A model generated the notes under the pieces. That model was not told where the DNA came from and searched no databases. It saw only the letters and a program-made list of their open reading frames with translations. From Xenorhabdus japonica (lineage in GTDB: Bacteria > Pseudomonadota > Gammaproteobacteria > Enterobacterales > Enterobacteriaceae), in contig NZ_FOVO01000018.1 in assembly GCF_900115195.1 (NCBI RefSeq), positions 1-64,000 of the forward strand: 64,000 nt of DNA, read 5' to 3'. Within the stretch, counting starts at the first letter, position 1; every line of letters starts with the position of its first letter. The translations under genes and the position numbers were made by a program. Positions 47,401-55,368 of the stretch are shown here, piece by piece.

Positions 47401-50019
47401 GCCGTACAGCTCGTGGTTATCCGGGATCAGGCTGATGCTGTTTTCTGCCCCGGTGATGAGGTGCCCATTAATATCTTTCAGGTTCAATTTAATAACCGTG
47501 GTATCCCCTTCATTGGGTAGTTCGCCTTTTTCCGGAATAAACTCAGATTTGTCCAGATCAACCAGGTCGGCTTTTGACACGCCAAAGGTAATTTCTGTCG
47601 GGGTTTCCAGTGGCTTGCCCTCTATTTTGGTGGTGATTTTCCATTCACCAGTTTTATCACCAGCCTTGACTTTCACCTTGTAAATCCCGCTGTTTTCCGG
47701 CTCTTCCCAGACTTTATCAATGACGGGTTTATTTTTGCCGTCACCGGTCAGTTGATCGCCGTTGTCTTCAAAGGTAATGCTGTCTTTGGCGTTCGGGATC
47801 GGATTGCCGGCTTTATCTTTCAGGTGCAGGGTCATGATGGTGCTGTCCTCGTTATCAGCGGCGAGGACGTTCGTGGCGGGTGTAAACTGTGAGCCCCGGG
47901 TATCGACAATCTCCGTCAGCGACTGACCAAAGGTGACAGTGGCCGGTTTCAGCGCCTTGCCGTCTACTGTCGGGATGATTTTCCAGATGCCTTTTTTCTT
48001 GCCAGCGGTCACTTTGGCTTTATAAATCCCGCTGCCCGTCGGGTCTTCTCTGACTGCCCCCAGTGACGGGTTGGGGTTCTGACCGTACAGTTCGCTTTTG
48101 TCATCAACCAGTTTGATTTTATCGGCTGCGCCAGTAATAGGGTTGCCGTCCTTGTCTTTCAGGTTCAGAATGATTTCGGTACTGTCACCCTCCTTGTTCA
48201 GGGCACCATTTTCCGGCTTAAATTCGGTCTTATCTGTGTCGATCATGTTTGCCAGCGAATCACCAAAATCGATGACCGTTGGTGTCAGTTCATGACCATC
48301 CACTGTGGGCGTGATTTTCCATTTACCGTGCTTAGTGCCCGCAGTGGCGGTGACCTCATAAATGCCACTGCCTGCCGGCACTTCTTTGACCTCCGTCCCC
48401 AGCGCCGGATCTTTACCGTCACCGGTCAGTTTTGTTTTATCATCGGTCAGTTTGATACTGCCTGCCGCACCGGTGACCGGCCTGCCGTCCTTGTCGGTCA
48501 GTTTCAGGCGGATAACCGTCTGGGTTTTACCGTCTGCCACCATCGATTTGTCGGTGGGTTCAAAGCCGGAGCCGGCAGAGTTAACGGCGGAAGCGATGAC
48601 CTGTATTTGGGTTGCCACCCGCTCAGAGGCATTGCCCTGATTATCATAGGCGACACCGGACAGGGTGTAAGTGTTGTTGCCTTTTTCGTGGAACGGCGGC
48701 AGGGTCAGCAGATAATGCGTGCCGCCACGCACAGATTCAGCGGCTAAGTTAGCTGACTGCGCCGGTGCACTGACGTTTTCCAGCTTACCGCCACCCGCCA
48801 GTAAATTCGCCGTATCCCAGACAATCTCTTTCAGGCCATGTTTGGCGCTGACACTGACATTCAGCGGGATCACCGCGCCGCCGCGTCCGCTAATCCGGTT
48901 TTCCATCATCAGGCGGATCAGGTTTTTCTTGCGGTACTCCAGTACGATTTGGTTATTGCGGTCAACCAACTCATAACGGCTGCCTTGCAGGCTGCGTTTA
49001 AAGGCCATCGCATCGGGGTCAACCTGTTTTGACCACGGCGTGCCGATTTCATAATTCAGGCCGAAATTAAACCGGGTTTCCCCGCCGCCGGCAGCACTCT
49101 GCCGGCGGTCAAGCCCCAGTGTTACCAGAGGGACAGGGGTATAGCTAACGCCGAGGGTAAAGGCGGCCGGATTTTTCTGCCGGCGTTCTTCGCTCAGCAA
49201 CCCGACCTCATCCCCGAAATACTGCTCATAAATTAACTTACCGCCCAATTGCGGGTAAGACGGAACATAGCTCTCCGCCCGTAAGTCAAAACCGTTGGCC
49301 GGGCGCTCTTCGTAGTCGTTCAGTTTCTTGCCGTCTTTCCAGCCGCTGGCGCGGAAATAGCCATTGGCACCGAAGCGCATAAAGTCACGGGCGTATTCAG
49401 CGCCGACGCCGACGCGGGTGTGGTCACGGGTAATATCGTGGTCAAGAAAGGCGTTGTAGCCGAACATACCGGTATCGAGGAAATGACGCTGCCCCAGCCC
49501 AAAGTTGGCGGTGGTGCGGCTGTCAATATGACGCAGGCCAAACTGGGTAAAGGCCAGCTGTTTTTCGGTGTCATACAGCGGCAGCAACATATCAAACTGG
49601 CTGCCGTCCAGCCGTCCACGGTCATCCACATTGGCCTGTAATTTCACCGTCCCGTAACGTTGCAGCCAGTTTTGCAGCGTTTGGTTCGCTTCACTGACCG
49701 CCAGGCCGCGCAACTGGTTTTTGGTACTCTCGACAAGATTGCCGCTTTTCAGCATCCCCGCCGCTCGGGAAGCGGCACCGGCCAGCCAGCGTTCCGTCTC
49801 GTTTGCCGGTGTTTCAGGCACAGCGGCCTGCCGCAAACTTTCTGCCAGCAACTCATGGGATAAGGATTGGGACGTCTTAATTTCATCCCCTGCCGCCAGT
49901 GCGGGTGTCAAAGTGCCGGCCACAGGAAAGGCAACCTGCGCAAAAATATTCACCCATGCCACCCGCTTAAGACGGTGGCGTTGCTTATCTGTCCACGGTT
50001 TGTTTTGCTTCTTTTGCAT
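44482..50019 (-). CDS. intimin/invasin-family inverse autotransporter adhesin
   Basis: 1845 residues from the ATG at 50019 (AAAGG upstream); a TTG at 50028 would add three. Long signal peptide with an ALAAGDE cleavage region (~50); helical periplasmic part; intimin-type beta-barrel at ~100-400 (FGLRHIDSRTTANFGLGQR, GYNAFLDHDITRDHTRVGVGAEY split here); five ~113-residue bacterial Ig-like (BIG1) repeats from ~480 to 1035 (unit starts FEPTDKSMVADGKT, SLANMIDTDK, SLTEIVDTRG, SKADLVDLDK, SLADILDPSS); four ~130-residue repeats from ~1044 to 1570 (LEGVLHVNG.., each with a ..ATD..YVW core); another Ig-like domain; and a ~125-residue tip with two Cys (NSYCSLPTADELVSLY, GRIICK). It should be anchored in the outer membrane and bind host or neighbour surfaces. 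The last ~500 bases are more AT-rich than the rest. Confidence 0.92.
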   Translation of the reverse strand: MQKKQNKPWTDKQRHRLKRVAWVNIFAQVAFPVAGTLTPALAAGDEIKTSQSLSHELLAESLRQAAVPETPANETERWLAGAASRAAGMLKSGNLVESTKNQLRGLAVSEANQTLQNWLQRYGTVKLQANVDDRGRLDGSQFDMLLPLYDTEKQLAFTQFGLRHIDSRTTANFGLGQRHFLDTGMFGYNAFLDHDITRDHTRVGVGAEYARDFMRFGANGYFRASGWKDGKKLNDYEERPANGFDLRAESYVPSYPQLGGKLIYEQYFGDEVGLLSEERRQKNPAAFTLGVSYTPVPLVTLGLDRRQSAAGGGETRFNFGLNYEIGTPWSKQVDPDAMAFKRSLQGSRYELVDRNNQIVLEYRKKNLIRLMMENRISGRGGAVIPLNVSVSAKHGLKEIVWDTANLLAGGGKLENVSAPAQSANLAAESVRGGTHYLLTLPPFHEKGNNTYTLSGVAYDNQGNASERVATQIQVIASAVNSAGSGFEPTDKSMVADGKTQTVIRLKLTDKDGRPVTGAAGSIKLTDDKTKLTGDGKDPALGTEVKEVPAGSGIYEVTATAGTKHGKWKITPTVDGHELTPTVIDFGDSLANMIDTDKTEFKPENGALNKEGDSTEIILNLKDKDGNPITGAADKIKLVDDKSELYGQNPNPSLGAVREDPTGSGIYKAKVTAGKKKGIWKIIPTVDGKALKPATVTFGQSLTEIVDTRGSQFTPATNVLAADNEDSTIMTLHLKDKAGNPIPNAKDSITFEDNGDQLTGDGKNKPVIDKVWEEPENSGIYKVKVKAGDKTGEWKITTKIEGKPLETPTEITFGVSKADLVDLDKSEFIPEKGELPNEGDTTVIKLNLKDINGHLITGAENSISLIPDNHELYGKGETMPSYGKAKEVPPGSGRYEVPVTAGAKKGKWTLTPEVFGKQMKRPATIIFGQSLADILDPSSPGVEPADGSNALAADGISTKTLRITLKDKQGKPVTGAKDSIKVNASGTLQGEGKDPQIGEVKEVSDGVYEVVVTAGQKTGNWTLTTTIDGTDRQQEMVIEFDENKAPGISNLQLEGVLHVNGILHAVYQFDAKEGNATDRSFYVWGEKGTTAKRVIALADAAGTKEPIELAQKNGEGRVAAGAEDKDKVKYTIERSDIGKVLEVSVLAANEANLRAKAPLTTDVNDPNANKGITGGNGKGGVADPGAKPAIDKIVLSGELEINKPLTAEYTFNGNGGDATDLSQFAWHEKGTPAATYQPVPDDGKNAQNKTGTLSKQLEQADAGKTLAITVKPVNGNNEAGDPKTVDIGMTDTDINKTTAKGAKPGTILDPAAKPSIDNLLLEGKLYLNETLTAKYEFNAHNGNATDNSIYVWKRLRPEDKNGGPREEVSDPEAKGTVDGRKIPSGAIPSYTLGINDTGRLLEITITPKNGLGETGTDAVINTGQDHTLIGGTADGAIIDPNRGPIIEGLTINGTLEMGQALTGSYIFKQNDKDDVDNSVYLWGIKYPDSDDPTAPTSPEKRISDLVDDPDHHIKTSGTVPPYNLKLEDSGRIIQLAMVPRSPLKSGNNKMMLGESVATDTKQETQKGNVTGGNPDGTVKGIADDFIITSDTPEKDADGSMAVKVEKDKAIILTINTIKTGGRYVGGVPIEVKLDKAMGRAKKDKIDATTQLKINGETYTKDKSYIGRTDQDGKLVIEVTDQSSIGLKTPIVITANDKFNAKEKIQDVIFTVITSPDTHLANYWGHMVNETPVGGIIFKKPKLSVEWKADGTEEIVGESWTIAKWPTANSYCSLPTADELVSLYNAQQGKKIDISLGWPIVNNLRYKSATPYPVGHANVNDHMSVDLSNGSKSDNSRDNIAGRIICK

Positions 50020-50144
50020 GTTTATCAACCTTTAGAATCAACATTATCCCCAGCAAGCGTTATCAAACGCTGATGCCATTGACTCATCCCAGAGCAGTGT
50101 TGCTATCCACATGTTGTTATTGACAATTTGTTATTTACAACGTG

Positions 50145-50462
50145 AGTTGACATTTAGTACCAAACTGTCAACTGAGGATTTTTTGCCCGAAAATGACGAT
50201 TTAAAAGTCAAATAAACCTGCTTAAACAAACATTTAAGATAATTAATCTTTCGTATTTGGATGGTATATAAAATTGAGAAAATGCATAGGAAGAGAGGAA
50301 AAAATATTATGGACTACAATAGAGAAATGGACTCAAAAAAGATAATTTATTAATTATTTAATATCAGTTGGTTACGCAGCTTTTTGCTGATAATAAAAAA
50401 ATGAACTAACTTTAAAATAGGTTCAATTAATGTCGTTGACAGTTTGGTACTAAATGTCAACT
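50145..50462. repeat. candidate invertible element with perfect 28 bp inverted repeats
   Basis: Left repeat 50145-50172 and right repeat 50435-50462 are exact reverse complements over 28 bp. Each is itself built of two half-sites, GTTGACA and TGTCAAC, around a 13-bp centre (TTTAGTACCAAAC), the layout of tyrosine-recombinase sites such as those of fimS. Total length 318 bp, almost the size of the E. coli fim switch. It lies between the adhesin start (126 bp away) and a FimB-like recombinase gene, which it partly overlaps. Confidence 0.85.
50243..50272 (+). promoter_or_regulatory. weak promoter-like sequence inside the invertible element
   Basis: TTAATC (50243-50248), then GGTATATAAAAT with TATATA at 50265 or TATAAA at 50267. 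The -35 is poor, the -10 good. In the present orientation it points away from the adhesin. A ribosome-site-like AGAGAGGA at ~50292-50299 and a 14-codon ORF (MDYNREMDSKKIIY, 50309-50353) follow it. Confidence 0.35.
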
Positions 50463-51135
50463 GTTTTCGTTTTCCTTTTCCATTCCATATCGTCTCAAAC
50501 CGACCTGCATTACTCGCCGTATAGCGTACTGTGTGGCGAATATTACGATGCCCTAAATAGTCCTGAATCAAGCGTGTATCCACGCCATTATCAGCTAGTG
50601 CATAACCACAGGCATGCCTTAACATGTGCGGATTCGCGCAAATCGACAATTTGGCCTTTAAACTGGTCTGTCGGATGATTTTATAGGCCTGCTGACGTGA
50701 CATACGCTGACCATTCCGGGACAAAAATAACCAGTCAGGTTGCTCATTGCTGATTTGCTGCCCATCCAATAATTCCGATTTCTTCGGTAAATACTTCGAA
50801 CGTTCAGCCAGCCACTGACGTATTAATTGAACTTCACGCGATACCATCGGATGAATGGTAGAAAAGCCATTTTTCAATCGTTGAACCCGTAAACTTTTTC
50901 CTTCCAAATCAACATCAGAAATTTGCAAACTCAATAATTCGGATACTCTGAAACCGTGAATAAATCCCATAAACATCATACAGATATTACGGGCAGCATG
51001 AGCATGCTTATTTAATTCATTAAGTAATAATTCAATCTCAGTCTGAGTCAGATACTTGCGTTTTAACATGGTCTTTATCTCCAGATAATAATTAGAAAAG
51101 AAGTCATTAAGGATATCTGAATAATTCTTGCTCAT
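50350..51135 (-). CDS. FimB/FimE-type tyrosine site-specific recombinase
   Basis: 261 residues from the ATG at 51135; an ATG at 51069 (MLKRKYLTQTEIELLL) would match the FimB N-terminus better. Closely follows FimB: HAARNICMMFMGFIHGFRVSELLSL (Arg I), RLKNGFSTIHP, DWLFLSRNGQRMSRQQAYKII, HMLRHACGYALADNGVDTR (HxxR), LIQDYLGHRNIRHTVRYTASNAGRF (His and Tyr). All catalytic residues are present. FimB/FimE end near ..IWDR..GR; this protein continues about 36 residues past that point. That tail is read through the right inverted repeat into the invertible segment. It probably flips the adjacent 318-bp element and so controls the adhesin. Confidence 0.88.
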   Translation of the reverse strand: MSKNYSDILNDFFSNYYLEIKTMLKRKYLTQTEIELLLNELNKHAHAARNICMMFMGFIHGFRVSELLSLQISDVDLEGKSLRVQRLKNGFSTIHPMVSREVQLIRQWLAERSKYLPKKSELLDGQQISNEQPDWLFLSRNGQRMSRQQAYKIIRQTSLKAKLSICANPHMLRHACGYALADNGVDTRLIQDYLGHRNIRHTVRYTASNAGRFETIWNGKGKRKQLTFSTKLSTTLIEPILKLVHFFIISKKLRNQLILNN

Positions 51136-51423
51136 TGTTTGAAAACTGCAATGTTAACGACAGAATAGAAAAGTTTAATTAAAATTCTTCTTATGATTAA
51201 TAAATAACATTAAAAATTTTGAACAATTCATTAATAAATGAACTCAAAGGAATGATTTATTTCAATATAAAAAGAACATGAAGTTATTTAGTTCAATAAA
51301 AAATAATATAGACTTCAATCCAAATGACACTCACTATGTTTCACTAGTTTCTAATTTAAATTTAAAGCATTACCGGGCTTTTGCCCGGTTTTTTCGTTCG
51401 TATAAGATTTTTTATTGATTATT
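51136..51423. other. AT-rich gap with one hairpin
   Basis: 288 bp without a gene; should contain the recombinase promoter. ACCGGGC (51372-51378) pairs with GCCCGGT (51383-51389), followed on the plus strand by TTTTT, a terminator-like hairpin just downstream of the TetR gene, better oriented for the plus strand. Confidence 0.5.
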
Positions 51424-52035
51424 TTAGTTTTCAGCGATGGCTTGACGGATGATCATTTTTGCTGCCCAAGTAGTTAAATTTATAATTTCCTCGTTTTCTA
51501 AGTTAAAAGTATCTTTCAGTACAACCATAGCCTCTGTACCGTATAACACTGAAAGTAACATAACAATTTTATGTATAGTGTCATCACTAAGCTGGTTTTT
51601 AAGAGGTTCTAGAGCAAGTGAAAGTGACTCTTTGCGGTTGCTCTTTTTTATAAATGATAGCTGATTGCAATTTTCTTCTGTAGATACGGTTTCTTGCCAA
51701 CGAAGCTGTGCTATACGTAAAGCATCCCTCATCAATGCTTCATGCTCTTCTATTTGCCCATATCCCCATTTGAACAGTTTTTCAACATTCTCTTCCGCGT
51801 CAGAGCCTGTTTTGGGTGCAACAAAAGAACCAATAACTTGTTTTACAACATATTCCACAAATTCATTATGGGTTTGAAAGTAACTACGCAATGTAATCTT
51901 TGCATACTCTGCCTCATTGCTAATCTCTTTAGGGGATGGAAACATTTTTTTACTATATAGCTTCAAAGCGGCGTTAGTCATCCTCTCAAGAGTACGGCGT
52001 CGAATTGGTGATAGATTTTTTTCATCAAATAACAT
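51424..52035 (-). CDS. TetR-type transcriptional regulator
   Basis: About 203 residues. N-terminal HTH of TetR form: RRRTLERMTNAALKLYSKKMFPSPKEISNEAEYAKITLRSYFQTHNEFVEYVV; helical ligand-binding C-terminal part. The start codon is doubled (MMLFDEK), so 52038 or 52035 is possible. It is divergent from the Tm-1-like operon; the space between holds a perfect palindrome at 52104-52117, the likely operator. It is therefore presumably a local repressor of that operon. The inducer is unknown. Confidence 0.75.
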   Translation of the reverse strand: MLFDEKNLSPIRRRTLERMTNAALKLYSKKMFPSPKEISNEAEYAKITLRSYFQTHNEFVEYVVKQVIGSFVAPKTGSDAEENVEKLFKWGYGQIEEHEALMRDALRIAQLRWQETVSTEENCNQLSFIKKSNRKESLSLALEPLKNQLSDDTIHKIVMLLSVLYGTEAMVVLKDTFNLENEEIINLTTWAAKMIIRQAIAEN

Positions 52036-52103
52036 CATTCAAATACCTTAAAAGGGTTGGTTGAACATCGATTAAAGCCAAAAATATCATTAACAATAAA
52101 AAA

Positions 52104-52117
52104 TATCCTTAAGGATA
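52104..52117. promoter_or_regulatory. 14-bp palindrome, candidate TetR operator
   Basis: TATCCTTAAGGATA is a perfect palindrome in the intergenic space between the TetR gene and the Tm-1-like gene. It is embedded in three copies of AAAAATATC (52080s, 52100s, 52118-52126). Confidence 0.5.
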
Positions 52118-52201
52118 AAAAATATCTTGCATGGTACTAAATATTAGCATAGCTTTACATTCAACTTTTCAAAATTTTTTCATGTCCACGGAGTTAGTGA
52201 T

Positions 52202-53443
52202 ATGAGTCGGTTTGTAGGGATCATTGGAACAGCAGACACAAAACTGGAAGAACTTCTTTGGTTGAAATCTTGTTTATGTCGTACTGGTGTAGATTCAATG
52301 ATTATAGATGTATCTACCTCAACGCCAGTAGATGATAAACAAAATGAAAAGGTTGATATATCTCCATTCCAGATCGCTGGATACCACACAGAAGGGGTTG
52401 ACACAATTTTTTGTGGTGAACGAGGTAAAGCGATTTCAGCAATGTCTATTGCTTTGACGAATTTTTTACACAATTCAATCGACGATATCGCAGGTGTAAT
52501 TGGTATAGGTGGTTCAGGTGGAACAGCATTAATTACACCTGCGATGCAGAACTTACCTGTTGGATTACCTAAAATAATGGTATCAACGATGGCATCAGGG
52601 AATGTTGCTGGTTATATCGGTTCCAGTGATATTGCTATGCTCTATACAGTCACTGACCTTTGTGGATTAAACAGTATTTCTCGCTCAATATTATCTAATG
52701 CTGCAAATATGATGGCTGGTTCTGTTAATTATATGATGCCATTAGTCAAAGCAAGCAGACCGAGTTTAGGGTTCACCATGTTTGGTGTTACTACACCATG
52801 TATTAATCAGCTTACCGCAGAGTTAGATACCAAATATGACTGTCTGGCTTTTCATGCTACTGGTAACGGTGGAGCAAGTATGGAGAAATTAGCTAGTGAT
52901 GGTCAGTTACTTGGTGTCTTAGATATTACATTAACAGAAATTGCGGATCTGCTATTTGATGGCGTTCTGGGCTGTCCTGATACTCGCTTAGATGTCATTG
53001 CAGAAAAAAGTATTCCATGGGTAGGTAGTGCTGGTGCACTGGATATGATTAATTTTGGTTCAAAAGAAACAATACCAGAACGTTACAGAAATCGGACATT
53101 TATTGAGCATAATGCGCAGGTAACGTTGATGCGAACTACACCTGAAGAAAACTATCAGCTTGGCGTCTGGATAGGAAATAAGCTCAACAAATGTAATGGG
53201 CCAGTTCGTTTCATTATTCCAGAAGGTGGATTTTCTGCTCTGGATTGCCCTGAGAAGCCTTTCTATTTACCAGCTGCAACGCGGGCGTTCAGTGATGGAT
53301 TAGAAAAAACGGTGAATCAAACTGAACAAAGGAAAATTATAAAAACACCTTCCCATATTAATTCACCGCAGTTTTGTTCTCTTGTTAAACAACACCTTGA
53401 AGAAGTAATACAACACCAGGGAATTTTTAATGAAACAGTATGA
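52202..53443 (+). CDS. Tm-1-like ATP-binding (UPF0261) family protein
   Basis: 413 residues. Begins [25 protein letters not shown], with [36 protein letters not shown]-type glycine-rich segments and later [20 protein letters not shown] and [15 protein letters not shown], all typical of the UPF0261/Tm-1 family. The founding member is the tomato Tm-1 virus-resistance protein; the bacterial enzymatic role is not known to me. It overlaps the next gene (53430-53443), and this pairing with a PEP-hydrolase-like barrel is a common bacterial arrangement, suggesting a joint catabolic or biosynthetic step. Confidence 0.85.
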   Translation: MSRFVGIIGTADTKLEELLWLKSCLCRTGVDSMIIDVSTSTPVDDKQNEKVDISPFQIAGYHTEGVDTIFCGERGKAISAMSIALTNFLHNSIDDIAGVIGIGGSGGTALITPAMQNLPVGLPKIMVSTMASGNVAGYIGSSDIAMLYTVTDLCGLNSISRSILSNAANMMAGSVNYMMPLVKASRPSLGFTMFGVTTPCINQLTAELDTKYDCLAFHATGNGGASMEKLASDGQLLGVLDITLTEIADLLFDGVLGCPDTRLDVIAEKSIPWVGSAGALDMINFGSKETIPERYRNRTFIEHNAQVTLMRTTPEENYQLGVWIGNKLNKCNGPVRFIIPEGGFSALDCPEKPFYLPAATRAFSDGLEKTVNQTEQRKIIKTPSHINSPQFCSLVKQHLEEVIQHQGIFNETV

Positions 53444-54278
53444 TCAAATTATTAAAACAATTAAGCAAAAAATTGAACGTAATGAACTTATTATCGGAGC
53501 AGGAGCAGGTACAGGCCTTTCTGCCCGTAGTGAGGAGATAGGCGGTGTAGATCTTATCATTGTTTATAATTCAGGGCGTTACAGAATGGCGGGTAGAGGC
53601 TCATTAGCCGGATTAATGCCATACGGTAATGCTAATCAAATTGTTAGAGAAATGGGAAATGAAATATTACCTGTAGTTAAAAAAACTCCTGTATTAGCTG
53701 GGGTTTGTGGAACTGACCCATTTTGTAATATTTCTCTTTTTCTTGATGAGCTTAAAGCTCAGGGTTTTTCAGGTATTCAAAATTTTCCAACAGTGGGACT
53801 TATTGATGGAAAATTTAGACAGCACTTGGAAGAAACAGATATGGGCTATGGACTGGAAGTCGAGCTTATTCGTCTAGCACATGAAAAAGGGATGTTAACT
53901 ACTCCTTATATTTTTGGTCCAGACGATGCAGTGGCAATGACAAAAGCAGGAGCTGATATTATCGTTGTGCATTTGGGACTGACAATTGGTGGTGATATTG
54001 GCGCTTGTACTTCATGTGATTTGGAAACCAGTATATCCCTGATCAACACCTGCTCTTCGGCGGCTAAAGCTATCCGAGATGACATAGTAATTCTGTGTCA
54101 TGGTGGGCCTATTTCGGAGCCTAAAGATGTTGCCTATGTTTTGGACTCTTGCCCTGACTGTCACGGATTTTATGGAGCTAGCTCTATAGAGAGACTGCCA
54201 ACAGAAACGGCTATTAAAGATAGGGTGCAAAATCTTAAAAAAATAAACAGGAATAATAGGGTTTATGATTCAAAATAA
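53430..54278 (+). CDS. PEP-hydrolase-like TIM-barrel protein
   Basis: 282 residues. Segments such as [95 protein letters not shown] and [11 protein letters not shown] mark the phosphoenolpyruvate hydrolase-like / TIM-barrel signal-transduction family that accompanies Tm-1-like proteins. Its real substrate is unknown. The 5' end overlaps the upstream gene by 14 bases, so the two are co-expressed. Confidence 0.8.
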   Translation: MKQYDQIIKTIKQKIERNELIIGAGAGTGLSARSEEIGGVDLIIVYNSGRYRMAGRGSLAGLMPYGNANQIVREMGNEILPVVKKTPVLAGVCGTDPFCNISLFLDELKAQGFSGIQNFPTVGLIDGKFRQHLEETDMGYGLEVELIRLAHEKGMLTTPYIFGPDDAVAMTKAGADIIVVHLGLTIGGDIGACTSCDLETSISLINTCSSAAKAIRDDIVILCHGGPISEPKDVAYVLDSCPDCHGFYGASSIERLPTETAIKDRVQNLKKINRNNRVYDSK

Positions 54279-54380
54279 TCAAGGATATTGATATTTTTAG
54301 TTGAGTAGTAAGAAATGATGTTCTAGGGGGAATATCATTATTTAATAGATACTATGTGGTGTGGTATGAAAAATTAAGAT

Positions 54381-54416
54381 AATAGACCGGACGTTAAGTT
54401 CGATCTATTATTTTTT
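54381..54416 (+). terminator. terminator after the Tm-1-like operon
   Basis: AATAGACCG (54381-54389) pairs with CGATCTATT (54401-54409) with one mismatch, followed by ATTTTTTATAT. Located ~100 bases after the last gene of the operon. Confidence 0.6.
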
Positions 54417-54660
54417 ATATCTATCATATTAATAAATAGGTGGTTTTTAATTTAAATTCATTATATGAAATTTAAACCTAATTAGAATTAGACAGTAGAT
54501 TTTTATTATCTAAATACGATTAATTATTTGTAATCGTGGGGGGTTTATCATCAACGTGATGGGAATATATCTTTTCTAAATGAATGGGATATGAAAAATA
54601 GCCTCAAAAATGTTTTGAGTAGAAAGGTCATTTAGCTACCAAATAAGTAGAAAGGACAAT
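54417..54660. other. AT-rich intergenic stretch
   Basis: No gene seen. A near-repeat GAGTAGAAAGGTCA / AAGTAGAAAGGACA (54619-54659) precedes the phage-type gene; the second copy supplies its ribosome site. Confidence 0.4.
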
Positions 54661-55077
54661 ATGAAAATTAAAACATCAGAACTTACTGGTCGTGCGTTGG
54701 ATTGGGCTGTGGCTGTTGCAATTGGCGCTACAGAAAAAACTCTACCAAGTGGAAGGAAATGGATGAAATTATCTGATAGTGACTATTATGTTTCCAATCG
54801 CGGCTTGTATAATTTTGATCCATCTACAGATTGGGCGCAATGTGGGCACTTGATTGAAAAATATGACATATATCCATCTAGATTATACGAGTGTTCGGAA
54901 AATAATCTCAAAAAATATCAGGCAGGAACAGGCTTAGCATGTATGCGTGGTGAAACCCCAAAAATCGCAGTTTGCCGTGCTGTAGTTGCCACTCAATTAG
55001 GTCGCGAGGTTGATATTCCTGATGAGCTGATAGAAAGAGATATAGCGAACTATGCAATAAGCAAGATTGTGGCATAA
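54661..55077 (+). CDS. phage NinX-like protein (DUF2591)
   Basis: 138 residues. The N-terminus MKIKTSELTGRALDWAVAVA is the hallmark of DUF2591 (P22 NinX), followed by GRKWMKLSDSDYYVSNRG and a C-terminal MRGETPKIAVCRAVVATQLGREVDIPDEL. Function unknown; members occur in the nin region of lambdoid phages. AGAAAGGACA lies just upstream of the ATG. No other phage gene is nearby, so it is a leftover of a lost prophage. Confidence 0.8.
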   Translation: MKIKTSELTGRALDWAVAVAIGATEKTLPSGRKWMKLSDSDYYVSNRGLYNFDPSTDWAQCGHLIEKYDIYPSRLYECSENNLKKYQAGTGLACMRGETPKIAVCRAVVATQLGREVDIPDELIERDIANYAISKIVA

Positions 55078-55187
55078 GCTCAGGAAGAGATGGGGGTAGG
55101 CCCACCGGAGCCTGCTGTCGGAAGCCGGCTTCAAACCGCCTCAGTCTGGGCACTGGTTGCCCACCAACGGGAATTGAAGTGATGTGA

Positions 55188-55334
55188 TGGAGTCAACAAG
55201 GGGCGCATTACTTACTTCAGACACGCATAGCGGTACTTAATGATGATTTGAAAACTCAATTTGAGCATGGGTATCCGGGCATAAAATTAGGTGACGAAAC
55301 GGAGCATTATTGGACAGAAACGGTTGCTGCATAA
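55188..55334 (+). pseudogene. C-terminal fragment of a transposase (ISKra4-like)
   Basis: 48 codons open between the TGA at 55185 and the TAA at 55332. The peptide starts WSQQGAHYLLQTRIAVLNDD and has FEHGYPG. From memory this resembles the C-terminus of ISKra4-type transposases (W..QGAHLLLQTR..VLN..L...F..WYPG). No start codon and no catalytic domain, so it is a dead fragment. The preceding ~110 bases (55078-55187) are unlike the surrounding AT-rich DNA but hold nothing I can name. Confidence 0.45.
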
Positions 55335-55368
55335 ATGCCCCAAAATTTTTTTGCTCTCTGCATGTATG

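Noticed and set aside
44900-48600. Regularly spaced repeats that might suggest a CRISPR or tandem array
   Set aside because: They are ~340-bp and ~390-bp protein-domain repeats of the adhesin stalk, in frame and diverged, not short identical repeats with spacers.
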